From Mucilaginibacter mallensis (lineage in GTDB: Bacteria > Bacteroidota > Bacteroidia > Sphingobacteriales > Sphingobacteriaceae), in contig NZ_LT629740.1 of NCBI RefSeq assembly GCF_900105165.1, forward strand, positions 2,232,001 to 2,296,000: a DNA stretch of 64,000 bases, written 5' to 3'. A program made the position numbers and the translations under genes. The notes below the pieces were generated by a model that ran no database searches, was not told the origin of the DNA, and was given only the letters and a program-made list of their open reading frames with translations. Positions 28,527 to 37,631 of this stretch are shown here, one piece after another. How positions within the stretch are numbered: the stretch's first letter is position 1; each line of letters starts with the position of its first letter.

Positions 28527-30593
28527 ATGGCAAATCTATCTCCCTCACGCCAAAAGGCTTTACTTCGCAAATACGCCCGTAATCTTAAATTTTTAATGAT
28601 GGCGGCGAGTATTTGTTTAATTGTTTGGACACTCCCAAAACAGGCAAAATTCAGGTATGAGATTGAAAAAGGGCGTATTTGGACACAAAAAGACCTTATA
28701 TCTCCTTATAACTTCGCTATACTAAAAACACCGCAGGAAATAGACAATGATCACCGTGCAGCACTGGCGAGCATAACACCCATTTATCAGTTAAATACCG
28801 ATATAGGGCAGCAGCAACTAGATACTTTCAAAAGCAGTCTTGAAGTAAAATGGCATTCAGCAGGTTTAAACGACCGGCAGAAAGAGGCATACCTAACCAT
28901 TGGTACCAATCTGTTAAAGAATATTTATGATACCGGTCTTTTAAGGCTTAATCCCAAATATCAGCAGTACGCGGCAGATTATCCTGTAACCATACTAAAC
29001 AAAAATATTGCTACCGATAAAAATACCGCCGACCTGTTCACCAAGCAAAAAGCGCTCGACTACTGCAACCAGGTTTTAAGCAAACAAAAGGATATTGATA
29101 AGTCGTTTTTATTGGATCTGATCATCAGCAGGCTGCAAAATAACCTGGTTTATGATGATGGCCTAACCGCACGGCTGGAAAAAGAAGCTATAGAGAGCCT
29201 TTCTGTAACCCGGGGTATGGTGCAAAAGGATGAGATTATAGTAAGCAAAGGTTCGGTAGTAAACGATGAGGTTTATCAAAAGCTGGAATCCTACAAAAAA
29301 GCATTTGAGGATAATGCAAGGGTAAACGGCGACCGCCGTTTAGTGGTTTTGGGTGAGGTATTGCTGGTGTCAATAGCTATTGCCTTGCTTATGGTGTTTC
29401 TGTATCTTTTCCGTAAGGATATTTATCATGATAATCGCCTGGTTTCGCTTATATTGCTGGTAATTACCGCAATGCTGGGCACTTTATCATTAGCTATTAA
29501 GCTGGAAATGCCCAACTTGTATTATATACCTTATTGCATTGTACCTATTATTATCCGCATACTTTTCGATACCCGATTGGCACTCAATATACACTTGCTG
29601 GTGGTATTAATAGCGGGCTTTTTTGTGCCCAATAGTTTTGAATTTGCTTATTTTGAGATCACAGCCGGTATGGTTTCCATATACAGCATGAAACACCTCA
29701 TTAGGCGTGAGCAATTTCTGATATCAGCATTGATCATTACTTTCAGTTATTTTGTGGCATTCCTTGGTATATCATTCATACGGGAGGGCAGTTTTATTAA
29801 TATTAGCTGGGTAGATTTTCTTCCTTTCGTAGTTAGCGTATTACTCACCTTATTGGCTTACCCACTCATCTATTTATTTGAAAAGCTATTTGCTATAACA
29901 TCAGACATTACACTTATTGAGCTAACCAACACCAATGCCCCGTTACTGCGTGAACTGGCTTTTACTGCTCCCGGAACGTTTCAGCATTCATTACAGGTAG
30001 CTAATCTTGCCGAAAATGCTATATATAGTATTGGTGGCAATGCTTTACTGGTTAGGGCAGGGGCTTTGTACCATGATATCGGTAAACTGGAGAATCCACT
30101 TTTCTTTATAGAAAACCAAAGCTCAGGATTTAACCCGCATGATAAGCTACCTTATGAGGAGAGCGCGCAAATTATTATCAGGCATGTAAGCAAGGGTGTT
30201 GAAATGGCTGAGAAAGCGAACATACCAGAGGTTGTTATTGATTTTATACGAACGCATCATGGTAACACACGTGTTGACTATTTTTATCAGTCGTATTTGA
30301 AAAATTTTCCGGAAAAATTGATAAATGAGAACACTTTCAGGTACCCCGGGCCTATACCTTTTTCAAAAGAAGGGGGTGTTTTGATGCTTGCCGACTCAGT
30401 TGAGGCCGCTTCGCGCTCATTAAAAGAGCCGGATGAAAAATCAATAAGCGAACTGGTTGATCGCATTGTAAAATACAAGCTCAATCAAGACCAGCTGAAA
30501 GACAGCGACATAACGCTTAAAGAAATCGAAACCATCAAGGAAATTTTTAAGCGAATGCTGATGAGTATTTATCACGTGAGAATAAATTACTAA
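28527..30593 (+). CDS. 7TM-HD domain phosphodiesterase, PgpH-like
   Basis: The 688-residue protein has one N-terminal membrane helix, a long extracytoplasmic 7TMR-HDED-type domain (about 50-270), a block of seven hydrophobic helices (about 275-460), and a cytoplasmic HD domain. The HD motif is LYHDIGKLENP near residue 516, with later HHGNTRVDYF and LADSVEAASRSL. This is the plan of PgpH, which degrades the second messenger c-di-AMP. The transcript ends before the tRNA-Ser gene. Confidence 0.9.
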   Translation: MANLSPSRQKALLRKYARNLKFLMMAASICLIVWTLPKQAKFRYEIEKGRIWTQKDLISPYNFAILKTPQEIDNDHRAALASITPIYQLNTDIGQQQLDTFKSSLEVKWHSAGLNDRQKEAYLTIGTNLLKNIYDTGLLRLNPKYQQYAADYPVTILNKNIATDKNTADLFTKQKALDYCNQVLSKQKDIDKSFLLDLIISRLQNNLVYDDGLTARLEKEAIESLSVTRGMVQKDEIIVSKGSVVNDEVYQKLESYKKAFEDNARVNGDRRLVVLGEVLLVSIAIALLMVFLYLFRKDIYHDNRLVSLILLVITAMLGTLSLAIKLEMPNLYYIPYCIVPIIIRILFDTRLALNIHLLVVLIAGFFVPNSFEFAYFEITAGMVSIYSMKHLIRREQFLISALIITFSYFVAFLGISFIREGSFINISWVDFLPFVVSVLLTLLAYPLIYLFEKLFAITSDITLIELTNTNAPLLRELAFTAPGTFQHSLQVANLAENAIYSIGGNALLVRAGALYHDIGKLENPLFFIENQSSGFNPHDKLPYEESAQIIIRHVSKGVEMAEKANIPEVVIDFIRTHHGNTRVDYFYQSYLKNFPEKLINENTFRYPGPIPFSKEGGVLMLADSVEAASRSLKEPDEKSISELVDRIVKYKLNQDQLKDSDITLKEIETIKEIFKRMLMSIYHVRINY

Positions 30594-30609
30594 GAAAGGT
30601 AAATTTTTT

Positions 30610-30639
30610 TTTGACGGCTTAGCTGAATTACTATATTTG
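30610..30639 (+). promoter_or_regulatory. Bacteroidota-type promoter of tRNA-Ser
   Basis: TTTG at 30610-30613 and TATATTTG at 30632-30639, with an 18-base spacer, fit the Bacteroidota -33/-7 consensus very well. Transcription would start near 30646, about 47 bases before the tRNA. Confidence 0.8.
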
Positions 30640-30692
30640 CAGTCCCGAAAAAAGGGGTTTTATTGTGATACCGGCCATGAGGCCCAAAATAT

Positions 30693-30779
30693 GGTGAGGT
30701 GCCTGAGAGGCCGAAAGGATCAGTTTGCTAAACTGACGTACGGGAAACTGTACCGAGGGTTCGAATCCCTCCCTCACCG
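30693..30779 (+). tRNA. tRNA-Ser (anticodon GCT)
   Basis: The 87-base sequence folds as a class II tRNA. Acceptor arm GGTGAGG pairs with CCTCACC (30772-30778) with discriminator G. The anticodon stem TCAGT/ACTGA frames loop TTGCTAA with anticodon GCT at 30727-30729. A long variable arm (GTAC/GTAC) and T arm GAGGG-TTCGAAT-CCCTC are present. No CCA is encoded. The 3' end is the integration site of the element to its right. Confidence 0.96.
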
Positions 30780-30780
30780 C
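30768..30780. repeat. attL core in the tRNA-Ser 3' end
   Basis: CCTCCCTCACCGC (30768-30780) overlaps the tRNA T arm and acceptor end and is repeated exactly at 39159-39171. It marks the left junction of the inserted element; the tRNA remains intact on this side. Confidence 0.85.
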
Positions 30781-30835
30781 TTACCAAATGTAAAATAAGC
30801 CTTATACTTAATGTATAGGGCTTTTTTATTGGTAA
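30781..30835 (+). terminator. hairpin terminator just inside the element's left end
   Basis: AAGCCTTATAC (30797-30807) pairs with GTATAGGGCTT (30813-30823, one G-U pair) and a T run follows. Outer bases TTACCAA and TTGGTAA extend the symmetry. It would stop the tRNA transcript before the cargo. Confidence 0.7.
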
Positions 30836-30843
30836 AAATATTT

Positions 30844-30865
30844 TTGGTAGCAAAATTGGTAGCAA
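30844..30865 (+). repeat. left arm-type integrase sites (two TTGGTAGCAA)
   Basis: TTGGTAGCAA occurs at 30844-30853 and 30856-30865, a 12-base period. The right end of the element has the same two copies in the same orientation and spacing (39019-39040). The two pairs differ at one position over 22 bases. Confidence 0.7.
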
Positions 30866-31075
30866 TTTTGGATCTTTTTTTTTTAAAATGATAAATTATA
30901 GTTATCCCCGTTGCTTTGACCTTTTATCTTTCAAATCAAAAATACAATAATCTTAACCCCTTCAATTAACTCGGCATTCATTAAGGACGGTTGCCTAAAA
31001 AAGATATTTGAGATTAGCAGATTTAATCAAAAAATACTCGGATGTTTATATTACATAACAATTGGCTATTTTATT

Positions 31076-31447
31076 ATGAAAAAACGATTCTATTTTATCT
31101 TTCTATTTGCTTTAACAGCCTGCGATAAGCCTTATGAATTGAAAATTGCTAAAAATGAAGTTGACTTAACCACTCTTATTACTCCAAGTGTAAAATCATA
31201 CAATTTCAAAGCTCCCGATGATGAAACAGCATATTCCCGAAGTGCAGAACATTTTTTTAAAGATCAAGCAGTAGATAGTATTATGGATTATGCTACTGGG
31301 AGGACAACCTCATTCGAGGTTTTAGATAAAGATGGGCGAAACTTAAAAGACAAATTATCATTACAAACTACTGATAGTATTGAAAAACTTTATAAAACGT
31401 TAATAACCGGCTCTGCCAAACACATGAGTAAACCATTTTCCCATTAA
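31076..31447 (+). CDS. island lipoprotein of unknown function (123 aa)
   Basis: The 123-residue protein starts MKKRFYFIFLFALTACDKPYE, with a lipobox LTAC, so the mature protein is lipid-anchored. The rest is charged and has no recognised motif. It lies in the cargo part of the integrated element, alone on its strand before the XRE gene. Possible roles such as phage exclusion or surface modification are guesses. Confidence 0.6.
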   Translation: MKKRFYFIFLFALTACDKPYELKIAKNEVDLTTLITPSVKSYNFKAPDDETAYSRSAEHFFKDQAVDSIMDYATGRTTSFEVLDKDGRNLKDKLSLQTTDSIEKLYKTLITGSAKHMSKPFSH

Positions 31448-31649
31448 AAATTCAATCCGTGAAGCTGCCCAATTTCGAAGGTTGATTTTATTACATCAAT
31501 AGTTATTATATTTGTTTGCTGATGTCGCTATCAGTAAAAACATTAAAAGGGGTGCTATGTATTTAGTATCCCTTTTATCATGCAGATCATTCCACCCCGC
31601 ACATTAGGTCTAATTTTCAGCGCATACACTACACACAATAAGAAAATTG

Positions 31650-31871
31650 TTAAACGAAAAATTCGGACGGATTTATTTCTAATGCTTTAGCAAGTATTAG
31701 TATAGTGGTAAGTTTGGGGTTTATTTTACCAGTTTCAATACGATGGATTTGTGACAATTCAATATCGGCTATGTTAGCCAGGTGCTGCATGGAAATATTT
31801 TTATCGGTACGAATTGACCTTACCTTTTGTCCAAAGGCTAATATCCCGTCACTATTATTGAGTTCAACCAT
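31650..31871 (-). CDS. XRE family helix-turn-helix regulator (73 aa)
   Basis: The ATG at 31869-31871 gives 73 residues; an alternative TTG at 31880 adds three. The sequence FGQKVRSIRTDKNISMQHLA then IELSQIHRIETGKINPKLTT is a standard Cro/C1-type HTH in a minimal-length protein. It faces left in the element's cargo. An 8-bp inverted repeat (31878-31904) lies just upstream of the ATG and may be its own operator. Confidence 0.88.
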   Translation of the reverse strand: MVELNNSDGILAFGQKVRSIRTDKNISMQHLANIADIELSQIHRIETGKINPKLTTILILAKALEINPSEFFV

Positions 31872-31877
31872 TCTCAA

Positions 31878-31904
31878 CAAAGTTGACTTACCTACACAAC
31901 TTTG
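31878..31904. promoter_or_regulatory. inverted repeat upstream of the XRE gene
   Basis: CAAAGTTG (31878-31885) and CAACTTTG (31897-31904) are perfect arms with an 11-base spacer, directly upstream of the XRE ATG. The half-site spacing of about two helical turns suits a dimeric HTH protein. Confidence 0.45.
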
Positions 31905-32004
31905 ATTTGGGCACGTATGCCTAAATGGTAAATTATTATTATTATTTTTACGGCCTATTCAATTTAACTTTATTACAAATCATACTAACCTTAAAAATCA
32001 CATT

Positions 32005-33015
32005 ATGAGAAAAACATTGTTTGTACTGTTAATTGCAGTATCATTTATTACGGCTTGCAAAAAAAGCAATAAACCTAATCCGTCTACCGCTGCTAAAAAA
32101 ATAATTGTAAGTACTGTTGGAGGTTTAGGTGATCCCGAAGGTTTAACTATCGATGTGTCCGGCAATTTATATGTAGCAAATGGACTAATTGACAATATTG
32201 GCAAAATTACATCAGCAGGGGCAATTAGCATATTTGCCGGTAAAATCAGCACCAATGGAACAAGCTCATGTGACTACGAAAATGGTATTGGGAACGCAGC
32301 GGCTTTCTGTAATCCCGTGGGCATAGCAGCAGATGGTTTGGGTAATTTATATGTTGCGGACGCGGGGAACGGCGTTATTAGAAAAATATCGAGTGGTGCA
32401 GCAGTGACAACTTACGCATTAAGCGGAGTTGGAATTGGTGAGCCATACGGAATTGCAATTGACCGAAGTGACAATATTTATATTACCGACCCTTATAACT
32501 CACTTATTTATAAAGTTAGCCCTAATGGCATTGCAAGCATTTTTGCGGGAAGTGGGGTTGCAGGTAACAACAACGGTTTAGGTACAGCATCGTCTTTTAA
32601 CCGGCCTTTGGGACTAACCATAGACGCAGTGGGGAATATTTATGTGGCTGATCAGGCTAACAATGTGATTCGTAAAATAACTCCCGCAGGCATGGTTAGT
32701 ACATTTGCAGGCACTGGGACTGCCGGTAATACAAATGGAAATGTTACCGCTGCTTCTTTCGATAGCCCTTCTGGGATTGCAATAGACGCCGCCGGGAACA
32801 TATATGTTGCTGATTCAGGTAATGATCTTATACGTAAAATTAGCACTTCTGGAATGGTTAGTACTTATGCAGGGAACGGTTCAGAAGGAACAACTAATGG
32901 TGTTGGTGAAATAGCTACATTTTCATATCCAACGGCGGTAGTGGTGGATAAAGACGGTAACTTGTATATAGGCGAGGCCAACAGTGGCCTTATTCGGAAA
33001 ATCGTAGTACAGTAA
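32005..33015 (+). CDS. NHL-repeat lipoprotein
   Basis: The 336-residue protein has a lipoprotein signal (MRKTLFVLLIAVSFITACKK) and about six NHL repeats of around 55 residues, each with the pattern GLTIDxxGNLYVAD...IRKIxxxGxVSTFAG. NHL repeats form a six-bladed propeller that binds proteins, RNA or ligands. The lipoprotein anchor puts it at the envelope. It is 22 bases ahead of the secreted protein at 33037, so the two are probably co-transcribed cargo of the island. Confidence 0.88.
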   Translation: MRKTLFVLLIAVSFITACKKSNKPNPSTAAKKIIVSTVGGLGDPEGLTIDVSGNLYVANGLIDNIGKITSAGAISIFAGKISTNGTSSCDYENGIGNAAAFCNPVGIAADGLGNLYVADAGNGVIRKISSGAAVTTYALSGVGIGEPYGIAIDRSDNIYITDPYNSLIYKVSPNGIASIFAGSGVAGNNNGLGTASSFNRPLGLTIDAVGNIYVADQANNVIRKITPAGMVSTFAGTGTAGNTNGNVTAASFDSPSGIAIDAAGNIYVADSGNDLIRKISTSGMVSTYAGNGSEGTTNGVGEIATFSYPTAVVVDKDGNLYIGEANSGLIRKIVVQ

Positions 33016-33036
33016 TTCACATATAAATTATTTGCA

Positions 33037-33807
33037 ATGAAAAAATATATCCTTATCACATTACTGATATTCAATTGTCTAAATACAATAGCTCAAAACC
33101 ATCAAATTAAACTGAAACCTAATACCAAAATATTTGATCCCAATAAATTTACAGGCATAGGAATTTTTAAAATTGGTATCGACACAAATGTATTGATGGC
33201 TTATGCTGAAAAAAATGTTGAGGATATTGTTGATTGTAACGATTTTTCGGAACTACAAAATAAGCGGGTAAGTAACATAACCGGCGGCAGATTAGAACTA
33301 ATTAGGCTTAAAACAGCTGATAGCGGAAGTATTGGAGCAGATGTAATTCAAAGCTACTGTCCCTTTGTTACGCAATATGTTTTAACTGCATACAAAATAA
33401 ATGGCGACTTAATAATAACAAACATTCGTCTCACATTTTTTAAAAATAGTCTTGTAAAGTTCGAATCAGATTATGACAAGTTAATTGAAGATGCTCTAAC
33501 TGTTAAATACGGCGACGGTGAACTGAAAGTAACAGAAACAAAATCAAGTTGTTATCACAATCTTACTGGGATTACAACGCCTTTAATTGCCAAAGAATAT
33601 AGTAAAGAATGGTATAATGGTTTGATAACTGTTTATTCGGATTTATTTGAGTCCTATGATGATAACTGCAAAAAAGAAATTCATACTTTTTTTCTTTATT
33701 CTGTGGAAAACAAACTATGGGAAAATTGCGAAAGTTCCGGTTTAGACAAATCAATTAAAGATGGAAATAGCCCTAAAATCAAAAAAAGCGAGTTGAATAA
33801 TTTTTAA
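33037..33807 (+). CDS. secreted island protein of unknown function (256 aa)
   Basis: A signal peptide (MKKYILITLLIFNCLNTIAQN) leads a 256-residue protein. The mature part has four or five cysteines (in IVDCNDF, SYCPFV, SSCYHN, DDNCKK, NCESSG), suggesting disulphides in the periplasm. No family is recognised. It follows the NHL lipoprotein by 22 bases and is followed 33 bases on by a one-TM protein; the three probably form one cargo operon. Confidence 0.6.
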   Translation: MKKYILITLLIFNCLNTIAQNHQIKLKPNTKIFDPNKFTGIGIFKIGIDTNVLMAYAEKNVEDIVDCNDFSELQNKRVSNITGGRLELIRLKTADSGSIGADVIQSYCPFVTQYVLTAYKINGDLIITNIRLTFFKNSLVKFESDYDKLIEDALTVKYGDGELKVTETKSSCYHNLTGITTPLIAKEYSKEWYNGLITVYSDLFESYDDNCKKEIHTFFLYSVENKLWENCESSGLDKSIKDGNSPKIKKSELNNF

Positions 33808-33840
33808 CACTAACTATAAACAAAATAACGTAATAAAAAA

Positions 33841-34152
33841 ATGGATTCAGCAGACAACGTATTTTTGTACATCATTGGCTATATCATAGCTTTCGTAGTA
33901 GGAATATTTATTACACGTGCGGTATTTAGCATCCCTAAGTTTCTAAAGCTTCAGGCCGCACAATTAGAGGTTTTGGTAGAGATAGCAAAACAACAGGGTG
34001 TAAAGCCCGAAGTTTTGTTCATGATACATTCAAGTAATGATCTTAGGACAAGGGCTCAAACAAATGAAGAAATTAGGGCAGAGGCGCAAAAATCAAGAAT
34101 ATTTTCCGATGAAGCTTTGGAACGTGAAGCATTATCGCACCCGAAAGAATAA
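33841..34152 (+). CDS. single-TM protein of unknown function (103 aa)
   Basis: The 103-residue product has one membrane helix at about residues 7-27 (VFLYIIGYIIAFVVGIFITRA) and a soluble, highly charged C-terminus of about 70 residues. No signal cleavage site is seen. It closes the cargo operon begun by the NHL lipoprotein. No homologue is recognised. Confidence 0.55.
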   Translation: MDSADNVFLYIIGYIIAFVVGIFITRAVFSIPKFLKLQAAQLEVLVEIAKQQGVKPEVLFMIHSSNDLRTRAQTNEEIRAEAQKSRIFSDEALEREALSHPKE

Positions 34153-34285
34153 TAATCGTTCCAACCAATACACAGTTACTTGCAAATTTTCAGGGAACAC
34201 CACGGCTTAATGACTGAAATGGAAAGCTATGTAAAGTAAAAAGTAAGCAAAGGTAAACCATCTATATTAAATATTAATAGTGATG

Positions 34286-34570
34286 TTAAGAATCAACCTC
34301 ATCGCCTATCTCAATATCAGTATTATTGAGGGGATCAACGTTTAAAAGTTTAAATGAATGAACATCTAAATCCAAATTTACTTGACCAGGTATTAGTTTA
34401 CTCGCAAGTTTATAAAAATCGCCGGGTTCTTGTATTGCCCAATTATAGAGGTTTGCAGTCGGATGCGATTGCAGTTTATGGAAAACATCGTTAAATACTT
34501 CCCTAACCAGCTTAGTAGTCTGATTGACGGCGCCTTGCCGCCTGCCTCCCTCACCTTTTTTATATGGCAT
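34286..34570 (-). CDS. small island protein, phage-like DNA-associated type (94 aa)
   Basis: The 94-residue protein begins MPYKKGEGGRRQGAVNQTTK, a short basic motif seen at the start of small phage terminase-like and DUF5681-type proteins (GGRPKG...NKxTK). The rest is helical. It lies 305 bases downstream of the DUF3987 gene on the same strand. The resemblance is short, so the family is uncertain. Confidence 0.45.
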   Translation of the reverse strand: MPYKKGEGGRRQGAVNQTTKLVREVFNDVFHKLQSHPTANLYNWAIQEPGDFYKLASKLIPGQVNLDLDVHSFKLLNVDPLNNTDIEIGDEVDS

Positions 34571-34875
34571 AACCTAAATCAACCTATTTTAAGTAAAGAT
34601 ATGTAAAGTTTATTTTTTACCAATTATGCAAACCACTTTAAATTTGCCATTTCGGCCTTAATAGAGGGCTTTAAATCGATTATTTTTCAAAAAGCTACTC
34701 CAATATCACATAGGTAGCAATCGTGGTTTAATCAAATAAACAACAAAGCTAAATAAACCAAGATGATTGAAAAAGTGTACTGTTTATTAACTGATTATTG
34801 GTGTCTTTTCTGTCCTTTTTGTCTTTTTAAATAAGACAATAAAGACATTAAGGACTTAGACTAATTACAGAATTA
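34571..34875. other. spacer within the island
   Basis: No gene is seen in this 305-base spacer. It contains one more copy of GGTAGCAA and, near the DUF3987 stop, GTCCTTTTTGTCTT-like and AAGACA/GGAC stretches that can pair imperfectly. The latter may be a terminator of the leftward operon. Confidence 0.35.
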
Positions 34876-36246
34876 TCATTTTGCCTTTTTAGTATAATTC
34901 CCATGGGATGCCCGTAGAAATAATTTTTCGTCGTTCATAAATCTTTGTATGAATTTTATGTCAAAACCCAACGTTGCACCAATGGCATTAGCTTCAGCGG
35001 TCGTAAATTTTGCCGGCAATCTGTTAAACAAGTCCTTTTTATTTTTAGGCAGATGATTAACAGGACTATCATCTTCTAAAATATTTACCACTTTCATAGC
35101 GCAGTTTAAAAAATAGGAGCATAATTTGGCTGCTCGTTCTACTGCTTTAATAGATATTTCATTAGTCCTGTAATTATCCATTAATTGAAATATCAAACTC
35201 AATCTGATAAAGTGAATATCATATTTGTTTATAATTTCACCTTTCAAGGTTTCTGCATTTTCATTTACTGCAACTGTGTTAGACGCTTGCCACATGTAGA
35301 AAAAAGCTTTTGCTTCATTACTCCAATAATAAATTTTGGGCCTTTGCTTTTCCGTTTCCAGGTCAAATTCTATAGGATTTGATTGGAGGTAATCCTCAAT
35401 CCATTGGCCGTAGTTATTAATCACATCATCGCCAATTTCATTATCATTGATAGGTTTTTTGTCTGCATTATCAGGGAACGCAAATAAAAATCTTTGTAAA
35501 AATCCATTATCTGATTTGCCAGGTGGAAATAATTTAGTTAACACCCTCGGCTGTAAACTGCCCATCACATTTAAAAACGGATCGAGTAAAAATAATGGCA
35601 CTGGCATGGATACCCTATCAATCGAAGTGCCTTTGTTACTCCAAAATGATAGGTATGTGCTGATTTGGTCTCCCTTTGAATAATTATTCATGTTTTCAAA
35701 AAAAGTAGCCAGTTCTTCACTAACTACGGCACAACCCCTTGTGTTATCAACCAACCGTTGATGTAGTATTTCGGGCGTAAAATTGTGCAGTATTGATTTG
35801 ACCACTTTGGGTTTTTCAACTGGTGGAATGCCTTTTTTGTCTTTTTTAGAAAGTGCCAAATACTGCTCATATTCAATATTTTCCGCTTTGTTTTTTTCAT
35901 TTATCAATCTGTCAATATTGATTAAGGGTTCAAAAGCCTTGTCTAAAGGGTGGCTTTTGTTCGCACCGGGACTGCCTATAATTGCTGCAAAAAATGCCGG
36001 AAATTCCAACCAACCCTCTTTAACTTTCAATTTTGCACTTTTGCCAACTATTGTCGCTACAGCCAACAATACAGCCGTCCCAGTGTAATCAATCGGAAAA
36101 TTCAAGGCATTGGAACATTCAGTTATAAATTCATAAAACGGCGAGGGAAATACATCTACGGGGAAACGTAAATCATCGGAAGCCAATGTGTTTAAATTGT
36201 TATCTTTAATATGTTCATTGCCTGGCATTAAATCAAGTTCCTGCAT
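34876..36246 (-). CDS. DUF3987 family protein
   Basis: The 456-residue protein begins with a short polar leader and then FPVDVFPSPFYEFITECSNA. It has a P-loop-like segment IIGSPGANKSHPL near residue 90. It carries acidic and aromatic motifs in the middle (VVSEELATFFENM), matching the DUF3987 family, which is common in mobile elements and is often near primase or helicase genes. Here it may function in element replication. The upstream neighbour is an excisionase-like gene only three bases away, so the two are translated together. Confidence 0.85.
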   Translation of the reverse strand: MQELDLMPGNEHIKDNNLNTLASDDLRFPVDVFPSPFYEFITECSNALNFPIDYTGTAVLLAVATIVGKSAKLKVKEGWLEFPAFFAAIIGSPGANKSHPLDKAFEPLINIDRLINEKNKAENIEYEQYLALSKKDKKGIPPVEKPKVVKSILHNFTPEILHQRLVDNTRGCAVVSEELATFFENMNNYSKGDQISTYLSFWSNKGTSIDRVSMPVPLFLLDPFLNVMGSLQPRVLTKLFPPGKSDNGFLQRFLFAFPDNADKKPINDNEIGDDVINNYGQWIEDYLQSNPIEFDLETEKQRPKIYYWSNEAKAFFYMWQASNTVAVNENAETLKGEIINKYDIHFIRLSLIFQLMDNYRTNEISIKAVERAAKLCSYFLNCAMKVVNILEDDSPVNHLPKNKKDLFNRLPAKFTTAEANAIGATLGFDIKFIQRFMNDEKLFLRASHGNYTKKAK

Positions 36247-36249
36247 GGC

Positions 36250-36516
36250 TTAACCCCTTTTCTTGTTTTCAAGTGCGGCAATAACCTTATCCTTTTGATA
36301 AAGTATTCTACTGCCAATTTGTAAATATGGGATTTTTCCACGCTTCCTATACCTTATGATCGTCGGCTCTGTAATGCCTAAAAACTGGCAAAGCGCCTGT
36401 TGATTAATTGGCTGTTCAATTACTTGATTAGTGGTTTCTAATGCAATGGGTGGCTTGTTTCCCTGCTTAATTAAATCATCATATTCAGTTGCATCTATTA
36501 AAATCATTTTTTGCAT
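36250..36516 (-). CDS. helix-turn-helix excisionase-like protein (88 aa)
   Basis: The 88-residue protein has the MerR/excisionase-type DNA-binding motif ALCQFLGITEPTIIRYRKRG followed by KIPYLQIGSRILYQKDKVI, the standard pattern of small mobile-element HTH_17 proteins. It precedes DUF3987 in an operon. It probably controls integrase direction or element genes. Its promoter region has an 8-bp inverted repeat (36517-36539). Confidence 0.85.
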   Translation of the reverse strand: MQKMILIDATEYDDLIKQGNKPPIALETTNQVIEQPINQQALCQFLGITEPTIIRYRKRGKIPYLQIGSRILYQKDKVIAALENKKRG

Positions 36517-36539
36517 AACTTGTTGTTTTTTAACAAGTT
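36517..36539. promoter_or_regulatory. inverted repeat at the excisionase start
   Basis: AACTTGTT (36517-36524) and AACAAGTT (36532-36539) are perfect arms around a seven-base T-rich spacer, touching the start codon of the excisionase-like gene. It may be an operator, or a hairpin in the mRNA leader. Confidence 0.4.
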
Positions 36540-36571
36540 TAAGCTGGTTTTACTATATGATAAAATAATAT

Positions 36572-36611
36572 GGAAGGTTCGGAAGGTTTGGAAAGAAAAA
36601 GCGGAAGGTTC
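36572..36611. repeat. short direct repeats of GGAAGGTT
   Basis: GGAAGGTTC (36572-36580), GGAAGGTTT (36581-36589) and GGAAGGTTC (36603-36611) form an iteron-like cluster between the excisionase-like gene and the unknown gene. It could bind an element-encoded replication or excision protein. Confidence 0.5.
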
Positions 36612-36623
36612 GGAATGGATTAA

Positions 36624-37577
36624 TTAAATTGAGTTTAAAAGGTCGAAATATTTATCTTTAGATAGGAAAATTTCATCCCGTTTTCTTGCCGTCCTCTCAT
36701 CACAATCATAGCCTGAAAATGTACCTGATAAAATTTCTATTTGATATTTACCGTTATCGACTTTTTTAGTTAACAGCCCTTTGGCGGCAAGCACTTCTAA
36801 AAAAGCTACCGCTTCATATTTCGCATTTCTCTTAAATCCATGCCATTGTAAACCATCCGATGTTTTAAGAATCTTGCCGCCGCTTACCATCAAATTGATA
36901 ACCGCGTTATATTTGGAAGCTTCCTTGAACAGACTTTTCAAAGAGCTATCAATAATATCGGAGTCCTCGTTTGTTTTTATCAAACTTTCAGAAAATGATA
37001 ATTTATCAATAAACTCAACAATTTGCAAGCAACAATTTACTGCAATTAGCTGATTATAGATAGGGGAGTAGTTGTTCCGAAAATTACCTAAGCCAACATC
37101 GTTAGCACTATTGACTCCCAAATAAATTTGGCTAATAGAGTAATCTAATATAGTTATAACAGCTTGATGCGTTTTTTTTAAATCATGACTTTCAGCGATC
37201 GATAAAGAATTACACTGATCTATAAAATCTTTAACAATCTTAGCCTCATAAGTAAGATTTTCATCATAGAATTTCATTACTTCAGTTGCGGATTCTCGAA
37301 TCTCAAGCAAATCGGCTTTTAACAGACTGTGGTTTGATGTGCTTTCATAACGTTTAGTAATTTCATCCTTAAAAGATTGTATTTCAAACATTTTATCATC
37401 TGAATAAATATGAATGCTACATATATAACGACCATCAATTCCATCTTTGCCATCTTTGTCTAAAATCATGGGATATGTCAATCCACGACCAGGGGTGTAT
37501 TTTGAATATTGGGAATGAAAAATATTTTTGTATATCTCAATTTCCCTCAACATTCTATCAGTAATAGTAATACTCAT
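36624..37577 (-). CDS. island protein of unknown function (317 aa)
   Basis: The 317-residue protein is highly helical and soluble, with an early segment TYPMILDKDGKDGIDGRYIC and several Lys/Glu-rich helices. No membrane helix, signal peptide or known motif is seen. It stands between the integrase and the excisionase-like gene on the same strand. Its place is often occupied by element-specific accessory or defence proteins, but nothing in the sequence identifies it. Confidence 0.55.
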   Translation of the reverse strand: MSITITDRMLREIEIYKNIFHSQYSKYTPGRGLTYPMILDKDGKDGIDGRYICSIHIYSDDKMFEIQSFKDEITKRYESTSNHSLLKADLLEIRESATEVMKFYDENLTYEAKIVKDFIDQCNSLSIAESHDLKKTHQAVITILDYSISQIYLGVNSANDVGLGNFRNNYSPIYNQLIAVNCCLQIVEFIDKLSFSESLIKTNEDSDIIDSSLKSLFKEASKYNAVINLMVSGGKILKTSDGLQWHGFKRNAKYEAVAFLEVLAAKGLLTKKVDNGKYQIEILSGTFSGYDCDERTARKRDEIFLSKDKYFDLLNSI

Positions 37578-37631
37578 ATCAAAAAAAACAACATAATAAT
37601 CAACCTTTTTTTAACTGTCCACTTTGTCCAG

